DNA of 64,000 nucleotides. Source: Myxococcales bacterium (GTDB lineage Bacteria > Myxococcota_A > Polyangia > Haliangiales > Haliangiaceae). Below the pieces are notes generated by a model, which was given only the letters and a program-made list of their open reading frames with translations, had not been told where the DNA came from and ran no database searches. Location: NCBI GenBank assembly GCA_016716835.1, contig JADJUW010000001.1, forward strand, positions 1,880,001-1,944,000, written 5' to 3'. The position numbers were made by a program, and so were the translations under genes. Below are positions 56,120-64,000 of the stretch, one piece after another; the stretch's first letter is position 1, and each line of letters begins with the position of its first letter.

Positions 56120-59100
56120 CTAGAACGTCACGCGAACACCGAAGCGGAAGATACGTGGTGCCTGTCGGTCCGTCGCATTCTTGAAGTTCGGGTTGAGCAG
56201 CGGCGTCAGGCTCGCTTGCTGGCCATCGCCGTCAAGCGACTTGGCATGGACAAGGTCACTCGCATCGCCATCGACGATCGGATTGATCGAGTCAAACGTG
56301 TAGGTATCGTCAGTTTCTGTCGCGGTTTGGATGTCAAACACGTTGAAGATGTCGGCAAAGACTTCGACGCCGGTGCGCTTGTTGATCTTGCGGCCGTATT
56401 GGATTTTCAGGTCGGCCGACCACACCGTTGGGTTCCGGGCTTCGGTACCACGTGGCAGAATAAAGGCTTCCGAGCTGCCGTAAAAGATGTGGCTGCCCAG
56501 CGTGTTTTGCGGGATGCCCGATTGCGCGCGGAAGCTGCTGCCGAGCGTCACCGCGCCGGACTCTTTGAGGTCGAAGCGATAGAAGCCGTCCAGCTTAAGG
56601 CTATGTGGGCGGCTCAGGCCAAGCTCACCGTAACGGTTCGCCATGAGATCTGGCAAGTCATACAGCGAGGTGAGGTTCGGGTCGAGCTGGTCGGTTTCGG
56701 TTGAATACAGACCCGGGAAGTTACCGACGTTACGCGAGAAGGTATAGGTCGCGAGCAGCAACGAGTCCTTCGAAAAGCGGCGCTGCGCCGTAATTTGCAG
56801 GGCGTCGTAGTTACGGACGGGCTTGTCAAACTTCTTCACGCCGCGCAGCAAGTCGGCGCGGAAGGCATAGAGTTCGGCCAAGACGGTTTCGCCATTGGCT
56901 TCGAGCTCGGCAGCCTGCTCGTCGAGATCCGCGGCTGCGTCGTCAAAGTTTTCACCAGGGTTGGTGATGAGGTAGTTGAAGCCGCCGTCGGTCGAGATGT
57001 CTTCGATAACGCGTGGCAGGGAGCGATGAACGTAGGTGAGGCCCATCTTGAAGTCAGGCGCGACTTCGTATTCGCCGCCGAGCACAACTTCATTGAGGTA
57101 CTGACCCTTCATGCCTGGCGAAACATACGTGATGGCACCGCCAAGGGTACGCTGATACACGGCGTCACAACCCGTAAAATCTGGGGTTGGGTCGGTTGGG
57201 TCAGATGCACCCGCGCAATCGGCCGCCGTAATGTTGCTTTGCTGCTGAAGCTCACCGCCGAAGGCGCGGACGTTGATGTCGAGCGGCACCGCTTCGTAGA
57301 AGCGGCCCCAGTGCGCAAAGAACTTGGACTTGCCTTCTTCGGTTGGGTCATAGACGAGACCGATCCGCGGCGAAATCATATTTTTGATCTCGAAGGCCTT
57401 TTCGGGAATGATTTCGCCTTCAGGCGTGGCGTTGCCGACCAGCGATTCGGCGACAAAGCCAGTTTGCTGCTCCCAGCGAATGCCGGGGTTAAACGACAGG
57501 CCTGGGGTGATCTGCCAGGAATCTTGCAAAAACGCCGCGATGCCTGCGCTCTTGGTCGCCGCAGCGACGCTGTCAGAGATCGAGCAAGTTTGGTCCAGGA
57601 TGCCATCCTCGTCAGCGTCGATGCCGCACGGCACATCGCCGGCCGTGTCGAGCTCGAGGAAGGTGTCTTGACGCCAATTGCCGTTGGTCAGCTGGGTATA
57701 GCGCTCGCTGCCAGTATAGCCGCGCGTCGCGTCGTAGATCGTTTGCTCATAGTCGAGACCGAGCTTGAACGTGTGGGTCCCCGCCGCCTCGAGGCGCTGG
57801 CTGACCGTCGCCACGGCCGAGAAGCGATCATTGGCAGCGCTTTCGATGTAGCCTAGGCCACCGACGTTGTAGCGTGACGTTGGGCAGTTAACGATTTCCG
57901 AGTAGTCATCATTCGGGCCGCCATCGGTGCAACGGTCCGAGTAGGCGTCTTCGAACTGCTCATAGCGCTCAAGCGAGACCGATTGTGAGTTGAACTGGAT
58001 TTGCGGAATGTCCTGCGCCGAGCTGCGCGGGTCTTGCGAAGGGCCCGCCTTGTGGTAGCCGAGCACCGCTTCGACTTGCGTCTTGCCCTCGCCAAACGAC
58101 GAGTTCCATTTAAATGAAGTGTCAAAGGAACCACTGGCCACGGTTTGCAAGCGGGATGACTCGGCGCCCGTCGTGCGATAGTTGTTTTTTGTCGAGCTTG
58201 GATTACCGAACAGCGACAACTGCGCTTGATGATCTTCCGAGATCGCCGCGCTAATTTTGCTCGTGTAGTAGTACGTCTGGGACGTCACCGGCGTGCGAGT
58301 TGCGCCGACTTCTTCGAGGACCGAAAACCCGGTGTCGGTATCGACGTCGTTGATGCCGTCGTTATTTTCGTCGGTATAGCTCGACAGCGTGCGGCGCACG
58401 TCGTCATTGACGAAGGATGGGTTAAGGCCGACGTGAAACCACAGCTTGTCTTTGATAATCGGACCGCCAATTTCGGCGCCCAGATCCCAGCGATACTTCA
58501 GATCGGATTCAATACCGATCGATGAGCCCTCGCGGCGAATTTCAGTGGCTTCTGCTTGCAGCGAGCCCGGCGTGAAGTAACCAAAGACCGAGCCCTTGAA
58601 CTCGTTACTGCCGCGCTTGGTGACGACGTTGATCGCGCCACCCGTAGAACGGCCGAACTCAGCGGCGTAACCGCCTGTGATCACTTCGGTTTCATCGATA
58701 AACTCGCTTGGGAGGTTCGTCGAAATGCCGCCGTAAGCGGTGTCCGTGGTGTTGAGGCCTTCAACGACGTACGTGCTTTCCACCGACGTCGAGCCATAGA
58801 ACGACTGACCATAGCTGTCGCCCTGCGAACCGCCCGCGGTGTCGAGCACCGACGCAAAGGTACGGCCAACTGGAATGTTAGTCGTGAACTCTTCGGAGAT
58901 CGTCGAACCGGTCTTGGACGAGCCAAGATCGATCAGCGGCGTCGTGCCGGCGATGATGATTTTCTCGCCTTCGCCTTTGGTGGTATCGATGCGGAAGTTG
59001 ACGATCGCCAACTTACCTACCTGCACCTCAATGCCGGTCCGCGAAAACTCGGCTTCGTTGTAGTAGACGGTGACCAGGTAGATGCCCGGCGGTAGGTTAT

Positions 59101-59344
59101 CGCCGATGTAGGCACCGTTATCCTCGGTAATATGATAGCTATCGCCTTGCAGCGCGGTCGATGAAATAACGACCGTCGCGCCCGCGAGTGGCTTGCCATT
59201 CGCGCCGTCGCGAATTACGCCGCGAAGCGCACCCGTCGTGCTGGATTGGGCAAAGGCTTCTTGATTGGCAATGGTGCCGAGCACTAGCAACCCTGAGGCT
59301 GCTAGCGCGCTAGACAGTAATATTTTTTTCATGGTGTTCATCAT
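56120..59344 (-). CDS. Oar-like TonB-dependent outer-membrane receptor
   Basis: A 1074-residue outer-membrane protein. After the signal peptide (ALAASGLLVLGTIANQEAFAQ) comes a carboxypeptidase-regulatory-like beta domain (GALRGVIRDGANGKPLAGATVVISS, about 37-120), the plug (GRTFASVLDTAGGSQGDSYG ... YVVEGLNTTD ... GGYAAEFGRSTGG) and a 22-strand-type barrel ending in RFGVRVTF with terminal Phe. The Oar family is involved in uptake or secretion at the outer membrane in Myxococcota. Start supported by an AGGGAG Shine-Dalgarno just upstream. The lipoprotein gene 9 bases upstream and the terminator at 56050-56084 make this a two-gene operon. Confidence 0.88.
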   Translation of the reverse strand: MMNTMKKILLSSALAASGLLVLGTIANQEAFAQSSTTGALRGVIRDGANGKPLAGATVVISSTALQGDSYHITEDNGAYIGDNLPPGIYLVTVYYNEAEFSRTGIEVQVGKLAIVNFRIDTTKGEGEKIIIAGTTPLIDLGSSKTGSTISEEFTTNIPVGRTFASVLDTAGGSQGDSYGQSFYGSTSVESTYVVEGLNTTDTAYGGISTNLPSEFIDETEVITGGYAAEFGRSTGGAINVVTKRGSNEFKGSVFGYFTPGSLQAEATEIRREGSSIGIESDLKYRWDLGAEIGGPIIKDKLWFHVGLNPSFVNDDVRRTLSSYTDENNDGINDVDTDTGFSVLEEVGATRTPVTSQTYYYTSKISAAISEDHQAQLSLFGNPSSTKNNYRTTGAESSRLQTVASGSFDTSFKWNSSFGEGKTQVEAVLGYHKAGPSQDPRSSAQDIPQIQFNSQSVSLERYEQFEDAYSDRCTDGGPNDDYSEIVNCPTSRYNVGGLGYIESAANDRFSAVATVSQRLEAAGTHTFKLGLDYEQTIYDATRGYTGSERYTQLTNGNWRQDTFLELDTAGDVPCGIDADEDGILDQTCSISDSVAAATKSAGIAAFLQDSWQITPGLSFNPGIRWEQQTGFVAESLVGNATPEGEIIPEKAFEIKNMISPRIGLVYDPTEEGKSKFFAHWGRFYEAVPLDINVRAFGGELQQQSNITAADCAGASDPTDPTPDFTGCDAVYQRTLGGAITYVSPGMKGQYLNEVVLGGEYEVAPDFKMGLTYVHRSLPRVIEDISTDGGFNYLITNPGENFDDAAADLDEQAAELEANGETVLAELYAFRADLLRGVKKFDKPVRNYDALQITAQRRFSKDSLLLATYTFSRNVGNFPGLYSTETDQLDPNLTSLYDLPDLMANRYGELGLSRPHSLKLDGFYRFDLKESGAVTLGSSFRAQSGIPQNTLGSHIFYGSSEAFILPRGTEARNPTVWSADLKIQYGRKINKRTGVEVFADIFNVFDIQTATETDDTYTFDSINPIVDGDASDLVHAKSLDGDGQQASLTPLLNPNFKNATDRQAPRIFRFGVRVTF

Positions 59345-59353
59345 GGCTTCTCC

Positions 59354-60337
59354 CTATTCCTCAGCCGCCACAACGGTGATTTGCAAAACCTGGTTTTCTT
59401 CGATCGTCAGCGAGCCGCCGCCGAGATCGTAAAACACCGAGCCTGCATTGAGTGTGAGCGTATATGTTTCGCCGACCATTAACGGCGCGTCGGGCGTCAG
59501 CACGATCGCCGTGCCATCCGCACTCGGCGTTAGCGAAATTTCGTTGAGCGCGCTATCGACGAACGAACCGTCGACTTCATTGAGCGCGGCACCATCCATG
59601 TAGTTGTTAAACAACAGATAGACCGCGACGTCAGGCGTAACTTCAGTCGGGAGGATGACGTCATTTTCGTCGGGATCGTTTGGTGGCGGGTCAAAGCCGT
59701 AGAATTCGAGGCCAACGACCGGTACGTCGTAGGGGCCAAGTTGATCAGACGGCACCGTTTCGCCGCTCTTGTCGAGGACCACGCCGCTCTTGAGCGTGAT
59801 TTGGCACGTTTCGCCAGCCGGAATCACGTCGAGTGGTTCGATCACCAGCGAAGGGCCAGGTGGATAGGTGAAGGCATTGCCGTTTGGCACGTAGTAACCA
59901 TCGTATGCGATCGGCGTGTTGCCCGGGCCGCAGGTAACATCGAACGGCAGGCTGCCAGCGAGGCTGCCTTGGTAGATGTCGTCATCCGTCTCAGTGGTAT
60001 CTTCGCCGCCGACTTGCGTCAGCGTTTCAATGCTGGTGTCGAGCAGCTCGTCAAACACCACGATGAATTGTGGAACTTCGGCCTGCGCAACAGCGAAGAG
60101 GTCGAAACCGCCGTCATCGTTTCGCAGAAAGTTGCAAAACTCATCTGGCACGTTTTCGTCATCTTCGCGGCAATAGGTCGCGCCCCACCACCAATCGGGG
60201 TCGCGCACAATGACCGCTAGCACTTCCGGCGGCCCTTCGGCCCGAAGCGATGTTTTAAGATCTGGGCTGCTGCAGGCAACCGCACTAAGTAATAGCGCTG
60301 CTGCAGGCAACCTAAACGCACCAAAGTTAGTCTTCAT
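59354..60337 (-). CDS. Ig-like (Big_5-type) lipoprotein, partner of the Oar-like receptor
   Basis: About 327 residues from ATG 60337, which is preceded by a strong AGGAGGG Shine-Dalgarno (60347-60353 on the minus strand) and begins a lipoprotein signal with lipobox SAVACSS. An upstream start at 60424 would add residues not typical of a signal peptide. The protein has a Trp/Cys-rich N-terminal block (DPDWWWGATYC...CNFLRND) and two Ig-like domains with bacterial Ig-like features (TPDVAVYLLFNNYMDG, then VGETYTLTLNAGSVF). It is probably a surface-exposed binding or assembly protein for the receptor. Confidence 0.7.
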   Translation of the reverse strand: MKTNFGAFRLPAAALLLSAVACSSPDLKTSLRAEGPPEVLAVIVRDPDWWWGATYCREDDENVPDEFCNFLRNDDGGFDLFAVAQAEVPQFIVVFDELLDTSIETLTQVGGEDTTETDDDIYQGSLAGSLPFDVTCGPGNTPIAYDGYYVPNGNAFTYPPGPSLVIEPLDVIPAGETCQITLKSGVVLDKSGETVPSDQLGPYDVPVVGLEFYGFDPPPNDPDENDVILPTEVTPDVAVYLLFNNYMDGAALNEVDGSFVDSALNEISLTPSADGTAIVLTPDAPLMVGETYTLTLNAGSVFYDLGGGSLTIEENQVLQITVVAAEE

Positions 60338-60441
60338 CTCGTTAAACCCTCCTGTAGCTTGAACTTGCGTAATGTAACCATCTGAAACTACTTGCCCGCA
60401 ATGCCTCGGGCCGTTTGTTTTCAAAGTGATCTCTCTTATTC

Positions 60442-60471
60442 AGTGTAGTAACGGTACTTACACAATCGCAA
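60442..60471 (-). promoter_or_regulatory. Possible sigma70-type promoter of the lipoprotein/receptor operon
   Basis: On the minus strand TTGCGA (60466-60471) and TACACT (60442-60447) with an 18-base spacer, about 105 bases upstream of the ATG at 60337. Both boxes match four or five of six consensus positions. Low-complexity A/T context here makes it plausible but not proven. Confidence 0.35.
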
Positions 60472-60563
60472 ATTTTTGGCCAAGAGCGACACTCGCTGCG
60501 AAAATCAGCGGCGCTCGCCGTGGTGGACAGGTAAACGCTTACGTAACTAACTTGCGCCGACCG

Positions 60564-61751
60564 TTACGCGTTTGGGCGCTTCGCCGGCGGCGGTAAGGGC
60601 TTGCTAGCCGCAGCTGCTGACGACGAGGCTGCCGGCGCCGCCGTAGCAGGCTTCATCGCCTTCGTGTCATCCGTTGGTGCGGTGACCACGGCTGGCGGGC
60701 CGTCGATGCCGATGCGACGCACGTTATAGTGAAGCAGCACCTTGCCCTCGATCTCGTTGTACATGTCCGGGTGTTCTATAAGGAACTGCTTGGCGTTATC
60801 GCGGCCCTGACCGATGCGCTCGGGGCCATAGGACAGCCACGCGCCGCTCTTGTCGATGATATTGGCCTCGACGGCGAGATCGATGAGGTCGCCCTCGCGC
60901 GAGATACCGTGGCCGTAAAGGATATCGAACTCGACCTCCTTAAATGGTGGCGCCAGCTTGTTCTTAACCACCTTGACCCGCGTGCGGCTGCCGATGACGT
61001 CTTCGTCCTTCTTAATCGCCCCAATGCGCCGGATATCGAGGCGCACCGAGCAATAGAACTTCAGCGCGTTGCCACCCGTGGTGGTTTCGGGGCTGCCAAA
61101 CATCACGCCGATTTTGGAACGAATTTGGTTGATGAAGATGACCATCGTGCGCGATTTGGAAATGGCGCCGGTGAGCTTGCGCAGCGCCTGGCTCATGAGG
61201 CGCGCCTGCAGGCCCATGTGCGAATCGCCCATTTCGCCTTCGAGCTCGGCCTTAGGAGTTAGCGCGGCCACGGAGTCGACCACCACGAGATCGACCGCGT
61301 TGGAGCGCACCAACATGTCGGCAATTTCGAGTGCCTGTTCGCCGTAGTCTGGCTGCGATACCAAGAGCTCTTCGGTTTTCACGCCAAGCTTTTTGGCATA
61401 GCCGATATCCAGCGCGTGCTCGGCGTCGATAAAGGCGCACACGCCGCCGCGCTTTTGCGCTTCGGCAATCGCGTGCAACGTTAGCGTGGTTTTACCGCTC
61501 GACTCTGGGCCGTAGATCTCGACGATCCGACCACGCGGTAAGCCACCAACGCCAAGCGCGATGTCTAGCCCCAGCGAGCCGGTTGGGATCACTTGAACTT
61601 CACGTTCGACGGAATCTTTGCCAAGGCGCATGATCGCGCCCTTGCCGAATTGTTTTTCAATGGCGCCCAAGGCCACATCAATGGCCTTGTCGCGCGCATT
61701 GCCGGCGGCGGTTGCTGCTTCTTTCGTGGTTGGTGTCATCCCTATTGCCAT
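60564..61751 (-). CDS. recA: Recombinase A
   Basis: A 395-residue RecA. Walker A GPESSGKTTL (81-90), the FIDAEHALD segment, Walker B LVVVDSVAALTP, L2 loop GVMFGSPETTTGGNALKF and the C-terminal FDILYGHGISREGDLIDLA region are all canonical. The last 45 residues form an Ala/Pro/Thr-rich acidic-poor tail, longer than in E. coli. Shine-Dalgarno AGAGGAG sits just before the ATG. It is downstream of thpR and cinA in the order cinA-thpR-recA that is conserved in many bacteria. No classical LexA box was recognised. Confidence 0.97.
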   Translation of the reverse strand: MAIGMTPTTKEAATAAGNARDKAIDVALGAIEKQFGKGAIMRLGKDSVEREVQVIPTGSLGLDIALGVGGLPRGRIVEIYGPESSGKTTLTLHAIAEAQKRGGVCAFIDAEHALDIGYAKKLGVKTEELLVSQPDYGEQALEIADMLVRSNAVDLVVVDSVAALTPKAELEGEMGDSHMGLQARLMSQALRKLTGAISKSRTMVIFINQIRSKIGVMFGSPETTTGGNALKFYCSVRLDIRRIGAIKKDEDVIGSRTRVKVVKNKLAPPFKEVEFDILYGHGISREGDLIDLAVEANIIDKSGAWLSYGPERIGQGRDNAKQFLIEHPDMYNEIEGKVLLHYNVRRIGIDGPPAVVTAPTDDTKAMKPATAAPAASSSAAAASKPLPPPAKRPNA

Positions 61752-61809
61752 TGCGATCTCCTCTTACGTACCGTTTACTGATTATGAGTTTGTGTACGCG
61801 GTGGCTCTG

Positions 61810-62502
61810 TCAATCGATGGCTTCTTGGTGCCGGTCGCCCGGTGCCCAACCGTCATCTGTTGATAGCGCTGCATCGTACATGCTCGTTTGTACAGGTACC
61901 GTCTGACGTTTGGCAACTTCGTGGGGGATCCCTAGGATGCGTTTTTTGATCACATCGAACTCGTAACCATTTGATTTAACTTCTGTATTTATCAAATTGA
62001 TCATTTGCACAGGTACTACTGGAAAGGTGTCGTCGCCGTGCGTGACGCACAGCGGACCCAGCGAGCTGGGGCGTTTGGCACGTGCGATGACGACGTCAAA
62101 GGCCGGCGCGGCGGGCACCTGAAAGCCGAGTCCGCCGAGCTGGGTGGCCAAGGCACTAGCTAAGCGCTGCAGTTGTGGCGATGACGCGACGCCCACAACG
62201 ATCGCGGTAGCGGCATCGCCGCTGGCGTTAGGACGAATCCCGCGCACGGTAAGGTCGAAAGGTTGGGTTTCGGCGGCGATTGACCGCATCACGTCATCGA
62301 CTGCCACGGCGGCTTCGGGACGAAACCAACCGAGGTAGGCCAAGCACACATGATACGAGGAGGGTGCCATCCACGCGAGCTCGAGCCCAAGCCCCGGGGC
62401 GCGCCGCGACATGCTGTCGGCCAAGGCCCCAAGATTGGAACACAAAGCCGCCGGCAGCGAGATGGATACCACGCCGCGAACGGCGCCAACTGTCTCGGTC
62501 AT
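61810..62502 (-). CDS. thpR: ThpR/LigT-like RNA 2',3'-cyclic phosphodiesterase, motifs degraded
   Basis: A 230-residue protein of the 2H phosphoesterase family. The first HxT/SL motif appears as HVCLAYLG (H51, with Cys in the T/S position), and the second, normally HxTLARxK, reads FDVVIARAKRP (134-144): the catalytic His is Asp or Phe and the Thr is Val. One or both active-site motifs are therefore damaged, so catalysis is doubtful. An extra C-terminal 40 residues lack family resemblance. Located between cinA and recA, where an active ThpR is usual. Confidence 0.75.
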   Translation of the reverse strand: MTETVGAVRGVVSISLPAALCSNLGALADSMSRRAPGLGLELAWMAPSSYHVCLAYLGWFRPEAAVAVDDVMRSIAAETQPFDLTVRGIRPNASGDAATAIVVGVASSPQLQRLASALATQLGGLGFQVPAAPAFDVVIARAKRPSSLGPLCVTHGDDTFPVVPVQMINLINTEVKSNGYEFDVIKKRILGIPHEVAKRQTVPVQTSMYDAALSTDDGWAPGDRHQEAID

Positions 62503-62523
62503 GGCAAAACCCTAGCACCAAAC

Positions 62524-63807
62524 TTACGAGGTGGGCGTGCCCGTAACGAGCACTTCACCGCGAATGTGCGCGACGATCATGCGCAGGCCCCACCACGCCG
62601 CCAGCAGCCGCACTTGATCACGCGCGCCGGGAAACCAAATCGACCGCGTCGTTATGCCGGCATCATGCGCCAACGCGAGCCAAACCGTCCCCACGGGTTT
62701 TGCGGCGCTGCCGCCACCCGGCCCGGCAATGCCGGAGACGGCGAGTGCCAACGACGTCGCAAACTGCGCGCGCGCCGCGCTCGCCATTTGCGTAACACAC
62801 GCCTCGCTCACCGCGCCGTGCTCGCCGAGCAATTCCGAGCTGACCTGGAGCAACCTTGTTTTTTCGCGATCAGCGTACGTCGTCACGCCGCCGGGAAAAA
62901 AAGTCGAGGCGCCAGGCGCGTCGGTCAGGAGCGCGGCCAGCAGGCCACCGGTGCACGATTCGGCGGTGGCGACGGAAATGCCGCCTTCGCGCAGCAGGCG
63001 CGCACAGAGCGCGGGCAACGCCTCGTCGCCGGTGCCGTAGCACCAGGGGCCTAGCGCCGCTGTCACGCGGCGATCGAGCTCGCCGTCAGCGGCATCGGAC
63101 TCGGCATCGCCCCCGGCGCGGCGCACAAATTTCACCAACGTTTCGGGAAATTTGACCTGATAGTGCACGCTCGTTTTTGCCAAGGCCGGCGCAATGTCGC
63201 GACATCGCGCCGAGACCTGAGACTCACCCAGCCCAAAGGCGCGAAACACGCGACGCTCGACGATGTGATCGCCCGGCGATCTTACGCGCGCGCATAGCTC
63301 GCTTATGCGCGCCCGCACGCCGCCCTCGAAGATATCAATCATCTCGCGCGGCACGCCGGGAAAGCAGAAAATGGCCGCGCCGCCGTGGGCAAACTCAAAG
63401 CCTGGTGCGAGGCCAACGTTGTTGCGCCAGGCCGCGGCCCCCGCAGGCCGCCTGACCTGCCGCAACATTAAGGGGTGTGTCGCGCGGGTTGTGCCGGCGA
63501 AGCGCCGCCGCATCTGCTCGGCCGCGGGCTCGTCGATCACCGCCTCACAGCCAAGCAGGCCGCAAACCACGTCGACCGTAAGATCGTCCTCGGTCGGGCC
63601 GAGGCCGCCTGTGCACAGCACCAGCTCGGCCCGCGACGCGGCGGCGGTCAGCGCGAGTGCGATATCGGGCGCGTCGTCGCGACAGGTGACGCGCCACGGT
63701 ACCTCGATGCCCAGCTCCCACAAGGCGGCGCTCAACCACGCCGCGTTCGTATCCACAATCTCGCCGCGGCAGATCTCGTCGCCAATCGTCACGATCTCAG
63801 CTCGCAT
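62524..63807 (-). CDS. cinA: CinA: nicotinamide-nucleotide amidase / MoCF-domain protein
   Basis: About 427 residues from ATG 63807 (an in-frame start at 63855 would add 16). The N-terminal COG1058 domain opens with AEIVTIGDEICRGEIVDTNAAWL and carries CTGGLGPTEDD; the C-terminal PncC domain has VATAESCTGGLLAALLTD and GGVTTYADREKTRLL, ending in a SGIAGPGGGSAAKPVGTVW motif. It hydrolyses nicotinamide mononucleotide to nicotinic acid mononucleotide in the NAD recycling pathway. First gene of the cinA-thpR-recA block, 21 bases from thpR. Confidence 0.93.
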   Translation of the reverse strand: MRAEIVTIGDEICRGEIVDTNAAWLSAALWELGIEVPWRVTCRDDAPDIALALTAAASRAELVLCTGGLGPTEDDLTVDVVCGLLGCEAVIDEPAAEQMRRRFAGTTRATHPLMLRQVRRPAGAAAWRNNVGLAPGFEFAHGGAAIFCFPGVPREMIDIFEGGVRARISELCARVRSPGDHIVERRVFRAFGLGESQVSARCRDIAPALAKTSVHYQVKFPETLVKFVRRAGGDAESDAADGELDRRVTAALGPWCYGTGDEALPALCARLLREGGISVATAESCTGGLLAALLTDAPGASTFFPGGVTTYADREKTRLLQVSSELLGEHGAVSEACVTQMASAARAQFATSLALAVSGIAGPGGGSAAKPVGTVWLALAHDAGITTRSIWFPGARDQVRLLAAWWGLRMIVAHIRGEVLVTGTPTS

Positions 63808-63942
63808 GCGGCGGCTATAGCGCGATTTCCCCCTTAAAACATCACGGGGCCGCAAACGGATCCGCCGTTAGTTGACGCGACTTGGACTTGTTCTTTATCA
63901 TGATGCCTCAAGCTGGCCGACCAGCACCGGACACGCCCTGTT

Positions 63943-64000
63943 ATGAAAATTCGTTACGCCGCCAAGACTGACGTTGGAATGAAGCGTGCCCACAACGAGG
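63943..64000 (+). CDS. PP2C-type Ser/Thr protein phosphatase, N-terminal fragment
   Basis: From ATG 63943 the first 19 codons read MKIRYAAKTDVGMKRAHNE, the standard opening of Stp1/PrpC-type PP2C phosphatases (xTDxGxxRxxNED), with the metal-site Asn-Glu pair at the right edge. The rest lies outside the window. It would be expected to dephosphorylate targets of Ser/Thr kinases such as the one at 5.3 kb, though many kinases exist in such genomes. Divergent from cinA with about 135 bases between the starts. Confidence 0.75.
   Translation, partial: MKIRYAAKTDVGMKRAHNE

Noticed and set aside
61752..61870. LexA/SOS box upstream of recA
   Set aside because: A CTGT-N8-ACAG site or the delta-type box was not found; a TTGACA at 61808-61813 lacks a well-spaced -10.

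Overview
The window is GC-rich and gene-dense and looks like the chromosome of a deltaproteobacterium-type predator or soil bacterium, most likely Myxococcota (Kofleriaceae/Haliangium-like; family level is a guess). Supporting traits are many Cys-anchored lipoproteins of unknown function, a eukaryote-type Ser/Thr kinase with a cyclase-like/ATPase/TPR signalling module, an orphan phage-tail-tube-like protein, a protein with a MYXO-CTERM-like tail, a GlnRS with a YqeY-type extension, DapL-type lysine synthesis and an Oar-like TonB receptor. No rRNA, tRNA, CRISPR array or complete insertion sequence was recognised.

Layout. 1-4.4 kb: ndk tail, a Gcr/site-specific-recombinase-type membrane protein, rlmN and a DnaQ-like exonuclease. 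4.6-10.4 kb: a co-directional run of lipoprotein, Ser/Thr kinase, cyclase-like/AAA/TPR protein and CPBP protease; kinase and ATPase look like one protein split by a one-base frameshift. 10.8-18.2 kb: frameshifted secreted Ppx/GppA, lipoproteins, a ParE-type toxin-antitoxin pair, the tail-tube-like protein, an SH3/beta-barrel protein and a deacetylase-like lipoprotein. 18.2-21.5 kb: two tandem paralogous cholesterol-dependent-cytolysin-like (CDC-like) lipoproteins without the classical cholesterol-binding undecapeptide. 21.7-39.7 kb: envelope and housekeeping genes (DsbA-like protein, truncated RsgA, GT2 plus ABC exporter, ACE-type M2 peptidase, dapL, ene-reductase, RND pump, glnS).

39.6-42.2 kb is a small island bounded by 102-bp direct repeats of the 3' end of glnS; it holds a vapC remnant, a pair of inverted repeats of about 107 bp, a Kelch-like gene with an in-frame TGA, and a lipoprotein. 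Just beyond is a two-gene nucleotidyltransferase/helix-turn-helix unit with a good promoter and a perfect palindromic operator. 43.6-53.4 kb: nucleoside hydrolase, metalloprotease, histidine kinase, cysteine desulfurase, MFS transporter, small membrane proteins, lipoprotein, ttcA. 53.6-64 kb: a 47-bp tandem repeat, radA, TPR protein, an Ig-like lipoprotein/TonB receptor operon with a clear terminator, the conserved cinA-thpR-recA block, and the start of a PP2C phosphatase.

Several genes carry single lesions (frameshifts near 6.36, 11.33 and 35.83 kb, nonsense at 41.16 kb). Two of the indels are in G or C runs, so assembly error must be excluded before biology is inferred from them.
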